Shown here in pieces: positions 53,749-61,271 of a stretch of DNA of 64,000 nucleotides. Source of the stretch: Gracilaria gracilis (Eukaryota; Rhodophyta; Florideophyceae; Gracilariales; Gracilariaceae). The translations under genes and the position numbers were made by a program. The DNA lies in NCBI GenBank assembly GCA_030374805.1, contig JARGSG010000121.1, positions 1 to 64,000 of the forward strand. The letters run 5' to 3'. Each line of letters starts with the position of its first letter. Within the stretch, counting starts at the first letter, position 1. The notes beneath the pieces are model-generated. The model was not told the origin of the DNA. It did no database searches and saw only the letters and a program-made list of their open reading frames with translations.

Positions 53749-55911
53749 CTACGCTGACCTTTCGGTGTTTTCCTGGTCTTCCTGAGCAGGACTGTCCTTC
53801 TCCAAGATTGGTGTTTCCTCGACGAGATGAACCTGAGATGGTGATGGTCGAGCTTGTACCCTCTTTCCAGATCCATATAGGTTACGGTGGTTTTGCTGCC
53901 TGGCACTGATCAGATGTTCGCGCACCCCTGGGGGTATTTTGGCACATCTGTTCGCCAGACGGGCTGGCGATAAACAGAGCCAGCAGACCAATCCACCTGT
54001 CTGAGGATCACGCATTGCCATAGAGGTAGGTCGGGTAACCATATTCGTCGGTGCTGTAGCAAATGAAGATGCTTGCGAACCACCCGTTGAGGTTGGTTGA
54101 GTGCTCACCGCACTTGGGGGCGACCTTACCGAAGCTAGTGGTTGGGTCGACGACCAATTACCAATGGAGGTGGCTCGTGACTGAGCCTGCGGCGCAGTCA
54201 CGAGATGAACCGCCATTTCTGTTGGTACGCGAATGAGCGAATCTCCCTCTGAGGTAGTGCTTTCTTCTAGCTCCAATACTGACCGCTTCGGTTTATCCCT
54301 TGAGGTATGGGACGCCGACGGCTTCTTTCCGTGACGGAGAGTGTCGCCTAGTCCCTGGGCATAACGGGCAAGCCCATTATATTCCACCTTACGGTTGTTC
54401 GCCAGGTAGTTGCGTACCTGCGAACGGATCGCTTTGTCGACATTGTCGGCAAAGATCGACTTTAACCTACTAGTGGTAAGGACATTACCGCATCGGGTGG
54501 CCAGATTCCAAAGGCCTAACGAGAATTCCATTTCGGTTTGGCTGGAGCGCTGGCGATATGCCTGCACCTCAGCGTAACCTTCTTGGATAACCTCATCGGG
54601 ACCGTAAGTTTCCAACATGAAATTAACCACTTCTGGGTACGCCTCTAACATCTCTGTTCCCTCTTCGTCAACCGCCAGGGTATTGCCACGGAGCCTGCCT
54701 TGCAGCAAGTGGTAAGCTTGACCTTTAAGGTACAACTGGAATAAGCACATGGCAGCACCTTCGGAAAACCCATTTTGGTCACATGCAATCTTGAACTTCT
54801 GCAGAAACTCAATTACCGCAATGGGATCATCACCTGTGAAGGTCGTATCACCCATCTGGAAGCTGAGCTTCTTATGGTGCTTGGTGATCTTCTGCGCAAC
54901 CTCTTGGGTGTAAGCAGAGGATCGGTTTCTCAACCGATATGACCTATAATCAACCGCTTCGGTGAACAGATCGTTCAGCGGGTGACGCACCCCTAGGGTT
55001 GTATCGGTTTCCGAATCCGAGTCGGACGACTCGTATCGTTTCTTCATACCTTTATGGTTTCTCTTTGACGACTTCTTCACCAACCTGTTCGGTTTCTTCT
55101 TGCGTCTACCTTTACGGTCATCATCCGACGATGAACCAGTATCGGTATCGGAGCTCGAGGAATCGGGGTCAAAGTCGTAGCCGCGATTCTTTCCCTTTTT
55201 CGTCCTCCTTTCTTTACCCTTGCGGTTTCTTCTTCGTCGCCCCTCTTCTGAGTCAGACAAATCGTCCTCAGGTCCACCAGTCTTGGTGTCCTTTCGAACG
55301 TTACCTCCAATGGGTGGCAAGTACACGTCTCGAGGGCCCATCTCTATATGCCCCTCTTGACCTTGCCTTAAACCTTGTAGGTACGCACTATCGGTCGGAA
55401 TTGGCTTGATTGATGCGGAAGAACCGGCAGGGATTCCTTGTGGTATGCGAGTAACCATATTAACCCCAGGGGTTTTGGCTTCCGCCATTCCTTCAGAAAC
55501 CCAAAGGTCTTGAACCACTCGGCAGATATGCTCCCGGGCACCCGTTAAGAGGTATGTTTCAACCAATTTAGGTATGCGTTGAGAGAGCTCGTGCACGGCT
55601 CGATCAACCACCAAGCGGGTAACGGCGTCCATGTCCATTGAGGTCATAGCTTCATTAACCGTAGCGGTAAAAAGAGCTTTCGCTCGATCTTCCAATTGGG
55701 GCCAAAGGTCCTCAACCGTTGTCGGCAATTCCTTATTAGGTACAGGAGCCGACGGAGGCTGAGTGCCCGTATCCTTTGAGGTTCCGGCCCGGGGTTGCCG
55801 AAGCAGCTCCTCGGGATTATCCAGAATTGGTTTGGCGGCTGAAGCCGCACCAGAACCCTTGTGGCTATGTGGCGCGCTAAAGCCACGAGTAATCCTTGTA
55901 GGTCTTTCCAT
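53749..55911 (-). CDS. gag of Gypsy copy C, open frame (720 aa)
   Basis: Same length and layout as gag of copy B. The zinc knuckle reads CWLCLSPARLANRC: the His of CX2CX4HX4C is Arg here, so zinc binding is probably lost although the frame is open. The ATG is 55911-55909; an in-frame extension upstream exists only in this copy. It lies directly downstream of an LTR and primer-binding site but lacks its own pol. Confidence 0.85.
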   Translation of the reverse strand: MERPTRITRGFSAPHSHKGSGAASAAKPILDNPEELLRQPRAGTSKDTGTQPPSAPVPNKELPTTVEDLWPQLEDRAKALFTATVNEAMTSMDMDAVTRLVVDRAVHELSQRIPKLVETYLLTGAREHICRVVQDLWVSEGMAEAKTPGVNMVTRIPQGIPAGSSASIKPIPTDSAYLQGLRQGQEGHIEMGPRDVYLPPIGGNVRKDTKTGGPEDDLSDSEEGRRRRNRKGKERRTKKGKNRGYDFDPDSSSSDTDTGSSSDDDRKGRRKKKPNRLVKKSSKRNHKGMKKRYESSDSDSETDTTLGVRHPLNDLFTEAVDYRSYRLRNRSSAYTQEVAQKITKHHKKLSFQMGDTTFTGDDPIAVIEFLQKFKIACDQNGFSEGAAMCLFQLYLKGQAYHLLQGRLRGNTLAVDEEGTEMLEAYPEVVNFMLETYGPDEVIQEGYAEVQAYRQRSSQTEMEFSLGLWNLATRCGNVLTTSRLKSIFADNVDKAIRSQVRNYLANNRKVEYNGLARYAQGLGDTLRHGKKPSASHTSRDKPKRSVLELEESTTSEGDSLIRVPTEMAVHLVTAPQAQSRATSIGNWSSTQPLASVRSPPSAVSTQPTSTGGSQASSFATAPTNMVTRPTSMAMRDPQTGGLVCWLCLSPARLANRCAKIPPGVREHLISARQQNHRNLYGSGKRVQARPSPSQVHLVEETPILEKDSPAQEDQENTERSA

Positions 55912-56044
55912 AGTGACCAATAGTGGTATCCAATTGCTTCGCGAGTATTCCAACGAAACCAAATAGGTGTGTGAACTTGCAGAATCCTTTCGAATGTCTT
56001 CTATTCACCAGTAAAGGTACGACAAAAACCAAGAAACTTCTAAG

Positions 56045-56055
56045 TCGGGAGACCA
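56045..56055 (-). promoter_or_regulatory. primer-binding site of Gypsy copy C
   Basis: TGGTCTCCCGA, three bases inside the 5' LTR. Confidence 0.7.
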
Positions 56056-56058
56056 AAA

Positions 56059-56566
56059 TGTCGTACAAATACCGATAAGGTGTGGGGTCCGCCGGGTAGA
56101 GAGAGCGCGCGAGGGCTCAACCTAAAGGGGAAAAACGCACAACCAATATGGTAGTAGGGCACCTGAAACCCGCAGGGGCAAACGGCGGGGCAGCTAGTCT
56201 AGACCGTGTAGATGTACGGTAGTAAACGTCGACGCGCGGTAAAACCTGCATAGTAATAGAGTAGCAAGTGACCAAGATGGTATAGTTACTGCCCTAGTGG
56301 TGCCTGACTTTACAATATCCGAGGAGGAAGGCAAGGTGCACCACAATATATACAAGGTGCACCGACGCCGATATCCCATGCGGGCATGACGTCATCGGCA
56401 GTGCCCATGACCTACTGTCATGGGCCAGCAATGCTAAACTATCCTAGGCTATAAATTAGAAATTAGAAATTATAAAATACAGAATACCAATTGGGTACAG
56501 TGCAGCCAGCAAGCAGCACCAGTAGGCCCACGTGGCACCAACCCATTAAGGTCTCATTGTAGTACA
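56059..56566 (-). repeat. 5' LTR of Gypsy copy C (508 bp)
   Basis: Outer upper boundary of the nested insertion, followed by GATCG and then Copia-1 gag sequence. Confidence 0.92.
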
Positions 56567-56739
56567 GATCGCATTGTTCAATTCGTCGGATTGAAACCCT
56601 CGGGGCTGGGATTCAAGCCAGAAAGAAATGCGTCGTCTCGTCGGAGATACGCGAGGAGACGGCGACGCTACAAGATATAATCGCTGGGAATCTTGAGCTT
56701 TGGTAGCTTGCCAAGGAACCCATCTTGTGAGCCCGACAT
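56567..56739 (-). pseudogene. Copia-1 gag, N-terminal 57 codons
   Basis: From ATG 56739-56737 the frame reads a typical copia gag start (LPKLKIPSDY, then RRRLLAYLRRDDAFLSGL). It runs into the Gypsy LTR exactly where the frame resumes at 35473 with WFEKSVKAKSTI. Two in-frame stops, TAG near 56660 and TGA near 56579, stand where Trp would fit and could each arise by a single G-to-A change. Confidence 0.8.
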
Positions 56740-58206
56740 GTTGGCGAACGGGCAAGCGGGGTAGAAAGTAGTAGATCAACCTTCTTGAAACGGGATAAGG
56801 ATACCACGACCTAGTGTAGGAACGTTTTGAACTTCAACTTCGCCCGTCCCCTACGGGTGGAGGGATCCTCCTTAACTTCTTTTTCAACTTCTTGTTCAAC
56901 TTCTGGTTTGTAGCTTTGAGGTGACCCTAGCCCAACCCAGGGAGCTAGGCGATCGATGCAGTACAGGTCCCCGCAATTAAGCAGCTAACCCCGCACCACA
57001 AAGATCCGACCTTTTGAAGGATCTTCCCGCACCCGCGTAGCGGAGGGTACTTCACTTCAGTAAACAATAGTAAGCAACGAAGGGTGAGAGCCGAAGAGAG
57101 AGAGATAGCACAGGCGTGATGCGAAGCGCTGCGAAGATCGGCGCGGTTGAGAGCGAACGGCCACGATGAGAGCGGAGTGTCGATCGTTGATGATGAGGAT
57201 GGTGAGCGAGAATACTTTGTAGTTCCTGTTTGTAATCGATGGCGAACCCCTGGCCGTTCATGACATCAGATGGTCATCGGTGAGGTGCGTCGACTTTTGG
57301 AGTCTAACACCTATCGCGAAATAGGAGTGTTACATGACATTGACCAAATAGTACCATGAATGACGGTAGCCTGAAATTCAGAAGTGTATCAGGGCTTGAA
57401 TACATCAGGCTTACGCATCAAACAACCCCAAAAGAGAAGCACTAGAAAGTTCCAAGTCCGTTTGCGAGAGCGGCATAGACAGAACATGCGGTTTGTAACT
57501 AAGACAAGATGGAAAGAATGGTAGAGTGCGTCGCCAGAAGATTGCGTTCATGCAGCAAGACAATTCGTATAAGCTTTTAGACAGTAGTACCATGTTTGCA
57601 AAGTAGTAGTGTAGCCATTGAGGTTAGTAGCCCGGTTCCAAGCCTTGCAAATGGGCGCTTAACATTGCCTTGTCGTTGGCTCGACCGTCCGTACAGCGGC
57701 GAGACAACGCAGGGCCGGCCACAGGATGCTGGAGTAGAACGTTCGAGCGGCGAGCATGTGGTGGGTTGTAAGAATGTAGCCATACAGTGGAGGAGGATGA
57801 GGCGCTCATATCGCGGTTCAGTACCATGGGTAGTGTGCGACACAGCACAGCAGCGCACTTCCACCAGCCTAGAACAGTTTGACGCAAAGCGCGGCGCAGG
57901 TGCCAGACACACGGGATTGTTGTGTGTGGGCAGTCTAGAGCAAGGGCTGAACCCAAGTCTGCCCGCCTCTGCTGGTAGCGCACGCGCGGGAGAGTAGCAA
58001 CGGCGGCATATGAATCGCGCGTGTGATAGGCGGCGGTACACAGGAGTGACGCCAAAGCGGAGGCCAAGATGAAGGGAGCGGAGGCGAATCGGGTTATCGT
58101 GGAGCGCAGCGACGGCAGAGGTGGCAAATCGCGAAGCAGGGTGGAAGGCGTATCGGTAAGATCGGGTTGTCGCGGAGGCAGAAGGGAGGCAAGCAGCAAG
58201 TCCCAA
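56740..58206. other. 5' leader of Copia-1
   Basis: About 1.5 kb between the primer-binding site and gag. The frames in it (for example 57577-58314 minus) show no motif and overlap frames on the other strand. Confidence 0.6.
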
Positions 58207-58219
58207 CCGAATGCTACCA
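58207..58219 (-). promoter_or_regulatory. primer-binding site of Copia-1
   Basis: TGGTAGCATTCGG starts directly at the inner edge of the 5' LTR. Its first eight bases fit a tRNA ending TGCTACCA, as initiator-Met tRNAs often do; copia elements commonly use that tRNA. Confidence 0.65.
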
Positions 58220-58431
58220 TGAAGCGCGCAGTGGTGGTAGGCGAGCGGAGGGTCGTAGTAAAGTGCACTGCTTGACCGCCGGCGAGTTGCGTCCTCGCCA
58301 GAACGGTCGTGCATTTTATTTCGTGCAAGCTACCGCATCGGGCTGCGCCACAGTGCGCCCCGAGAACGCCAACCGCAAACGTGTCGTGCGTTCACTGCGC
58401 TCGCCTCGCAAGAGGTCGACGGGCTTCAACA
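58220..58431 (-). repeat. 5' LTR of Copia-1 (212 bp)
   Basis: Direct repeat of 30784-30995 with 12 differences, followed by GCCAA. Confidence 0.9.
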
Positions 58432-58436
58432 GCCAA

Positions 58437-59005
58437 CAGCAGTGACTGTATTCAACACTAGCTTCTCCTCCGCAGCTTGATATTTTTTTGTCGTTGCCGA
58501 AGGGCAGAGCATAGTGAGGTGTAGATTCATCTGAAGAAGAGATACATTATACGCGAAGCCAGTGGAGCTTGAAAGAGAGAGTAGAAGTGGTGTTCCTTGT
58601 AGCAAAATCAGGACATGTGGTCAGTCGAAGGATGCGCGAAGCCGTTTGGGGAGGATGGATCTTGGATCTCGAGAGGAACCAGAATCGCAAAGATGTACAG
58701 TACGAAAGGTGCTCGGAGATACGTGTAGAACTGCTTTGCTGCCGACGAGTCGTACACTTCCTTGCTGTGTAACAGCCATGTACTCGACGTCGAGCAGCTT
58801 ACAGCTCGTCACAGTTGCCCACGTTTCCTCCTTTGTTCCGCTTAGAGCATCTCCACCGGGCATAAAGAATTGGTATCAAAAACGCAAAACGTCTCAGACG
58901 TGGCGATCATATATTGGCTACTACTTTCTTGCTATTTTGCTTATTTGCTCTCACTTCTGTTATCTCCACCGGCAAGCCCTAAAGTTACAGAAAACCAGTC
59001 TCTGT
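58437..59005. other. no gene firmly recognised
   Basis: A 156-codon plus frame (58562-59032) overlaps an 80-codon minus frame (58621-58863); neither is convincing. Confidence 0.4.
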
Positions 59006-60055
59006 CTAGTGTCTATCGGACCAACGCTTTGACCTCATATGAGATCAAAATGACCTCATATGAGGTCAGCACAGATAGTGAGAGAAATGTAAAAAATTGG
59101 ATAAAGCTTTGCACATAATTCAGCGATTCATTAGAAAACAACTACAACTACGCAATGAAACTAGTTTCATTACCCCAAATAACCATTTGAAGCGAAGCAA
59201 TTCCATGCAATAAGTGCTTTAGTAGTCATCTGATTGCATGTAGAATTACTATTTAGGTTTAAACGCCCAAAAATTCTACATATAACTTAAAAACTGCTTA
59301 TAATGCTTCAAAAGTACTTTATGTTTTTGTTGCTATAGTTCTTGACGATCAGCTAGTATTGAGTCTACGCACTTTTTAATATTATATGAGCCAAACGTAT
59401 GTGTGCAAGAGATATATAAGCACTCTGACTGCGTTTAAACACATTTAACCTACTGGCCTACGCACAGAACATTCAATCTTTATGTACGTTAAGTCACATG
59501 AAGTCGTAAAGTGGTATTATTCTCAGGTTTGTTTTTGTTTCAGTTCGCATCATTGTACCTAACAGAGCCTCAAAAACAGTTTTGTAACGTGTTAGTTTCA
59601 CAAGTCTGCAAAAATGATGTCCATAGCTTTCGAGATAGAATTTTCATTAAATTTGAGAAGTACGGCATTTCAAAGTTATGGAAAAACTATTGTGAATTAT
59701 ACTAGGCCGTTTACACCCTTTATTCTGAGAGCAATTTGAAACAGGTTGAATATATGTTGTCGAGGTTTTCTGGTTTACTTTATGAAGAAGGATAAAAAAA
59801 CTTCTTCTCGTCGAAGAAGTTAAAATTTGATTAAATTTTCGAATGTAGCGAATATATCTTTTCCCAAATTACTACTCAGCGTCGTTCTTTGTACTAGATA
59901 TTCTACTCCGCCATGAATGTGATGCCAAATGCGGTTCTAGAGAGGTGCTTTGGAGACTCTGAACTGGTTTACATCTATTGTTATAAAGTGTTATGTTCTG
60001 ACCTCATATGAGGTCAATTGACCTCATATGAGATCAGTTGTCAAATAGACACTAG
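59006..60055. mobile_element. non-autonomous element with palindromic inverted ends (about 1.05 kb)
   Basis: CTAGTGTCTAT at 59006-59016 is inverted at 60045-60055. Just inside each end are two 16-bp palindromes: GACCTCATATGAGATC and GACCTCATATGAGGTC at 59031-59067, and the same pair in mirrored order at 60000-60035. The interior is AT-rich with no transposase. The terminal design suggests a MITE; the superfamily is not evident and no target duplication was identified with confidence. Confidence 0.7.
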
Positions 60056-60177
60056 TGTGGAACGACACAAAATTCGATGTTGATGCGGAGTTTACGAAAG
60101 AGCGACCGGCCGACGCAAACAGCGTCAGTCAAGCGACTCAGTGCCGTACATGTGGATACTATTTGTTTCAGGTCTTT

Positions 60178-60240
60178 TGAACAGGTTCAGATTTCCGAAG
60201 CAAATCGTGTCGATTTGCTTCGGAAATCTGAACCTGTTCA
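60178..60240. repeat. perfect 30-bp inverted repeat with 3-nt loop
   Basis: 60178-60207 is the exact reverse complement of 60211-60240, with loop TGT; the inner arms are AGCAAATCG/CGATTTGCT. The surrounding plus frame (60077-60550) is open but unrecognised. Confidence 0.9.
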
Positions 60241-60879
60241 CAAATTTGCTCTTTTTCCCGGCCCGTTGGAGATGGAGAGTTCAGCAAAAATCTATTCTAC
60301 TCGTTTGCCTCTACCGGTGGAGATGCTCTTGGGGTCGATTTTCAAGTTTGGGAAAGGCAGGGATTTGATGTACAAGCGCGTGCTTGACTTCGTGACTCAC
60401 ACAAATACTCTGCCAAGTTCAACTAGACATCGCTGTTCCCACCCCCAAATAACAGCTTTAGAACGCTTTTTGATCTGTAGCTTCATTGCAATTCCTGCCA
60501 AAACGCACGCTGGTAGGCCGAGAACGTTTTTCATTATCAGCTGTAAATAGCTCAGTCTTCAAGACGAAATTTCGTCCTACGGAGATGTATGAATTCAGAA
60601 CCTAGGCTCTGTTTCATAACAATGCCACTTACGATATGTCAAAAGCTTTCTCCACAACACAGAGTTGGGCAGACAACCATCGAGTTATATCTCGAAAAAC
60701 AGAGCTATCTTTCGGTAGTTATTTGCAGGTAAACCGAGTTCTAGTATTTGAATTACATTACGACGCCTTGCCATATATGACTGCAAATCAGTCATTGGTT
60801 TATCAAATCATTGCTATTAATTATTATCTCGAAAACTGACGAGAAGGAGATATATACCGAGGAAGATCTTTGATATATC

Positions 60880-61188
60880 TGTAGTGACACTGACGCCGCC
60901 TGCACGAGCAGTCCTGTGAGACTGTGTACTGCACAGGCAACTTGTATCTGGCAAACTCGTGCGGTGACTACCATCTGACATGTGTAGTGCAGCGCGTTGC
61001 GGTCTCAGGGCGTTCCACGACGGATCAACATCCATGCTGTTCTAAACAAAGATTTAGAGCACGCATGGAACACAATGGCTGTGTATTCATCCTTGATGGT
61101 AAACTATAAAACACAGATAGACACTCAATAAACCGAAGAGGAAAGCAATTCCTCGGATACCTTCTCATTTCAGTCAATCCCCATTTCA
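60880..61188 (+). repeat. probable 5' LTR of Copia-2
   Basis: The right edge is placed at CATTTCA (61188) just before AGGTTATCGGGCCC, which may be the primer-binding site. TATAAA at 61105-61110 and AATAAA at 61127-61132 give the expected promoter-then-polyadenylation order. The left edge (TGTAGTGAC) is a guess because the partner LTR is outside the window. Confidence 0.4.
61105..61110 (+). promoter_or_regulatory. TATA box in the putative Copia-2 LTR
   Basis: TATAAAACA, 17 bp before an AATAAA polyadenylation signal. Confidence 0.5.
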
Positions 61189-61271
61189 GCAGGTTATCGG
61201 GCCCCTACACGCTCAGTCAACAAATTCAACTTCTACGTTTTCCCTCTTTGAAATCCCGTAGCTAATCGAGG

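Larger units (their letters stand above)
35474..56566 (-). mobile_element. composite Ty3/gypsy insertion inside Copia-1 gag (21.1 kb)
   Basis: Outer boundaries are two Gypsy LTRs, with GGTCG just before 35474 and GATCG just after 56566, a 4/5 target duplication. Inside are the body of Gypsy copy B (35474-47067), 6 kb of unrelated sequence (47068-53117) and the LTR-gag-protease piece of copy C (53118-56566). The lower LTR differs from the copy B 5' LTR at about 13 positions and from the copy C LTR at about 23. Lineage and target-site evidence therefore disagree, pointing to recombination between two Gypsy copies after the original insertion. Confidence 0.75.
30784..58431 (-). mobile_element. 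Copia-1: complete Ty1/copia element carrying a nested Gypsy insertion
   Basis: Direct repeats of exactly 212 bp lie at 30784-30995 and 58220-58431 and differ at 12 positions. They are bordered by the perfect 5-bp duplication GCCAA (30779-30783 and 58432-58436). A primer-binding site follows the upper LTR, and gag-pol with copia domain order (gag, protease, integrase, RT, RNase H) lies between. Gag is split at 35473/56567 by a 21.1-kb Gypsy-derived insertion. Without that insertion the element would be about 6.5 kb, a normal copia size. The reading frame is preserved across the insertion point, so the two parts belong together. Confidence 0.9.

Noticed and set aside
57577..58328. Two overlapping 234-245 codon frames on the minus strand
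   Set aside because: They lie in the Copia-1 leader and LTR, overlap each other and show no domain; part of the LTR frame differs mostly at amino-acid-changing positions between the two LTRs.
58621..58863. Possible copia RNase H remnant (VEYMAVT on the minus strand)
   Set aside because: The match to the usual TEAEYMAL motif is loose and no other RNase H motif is near.
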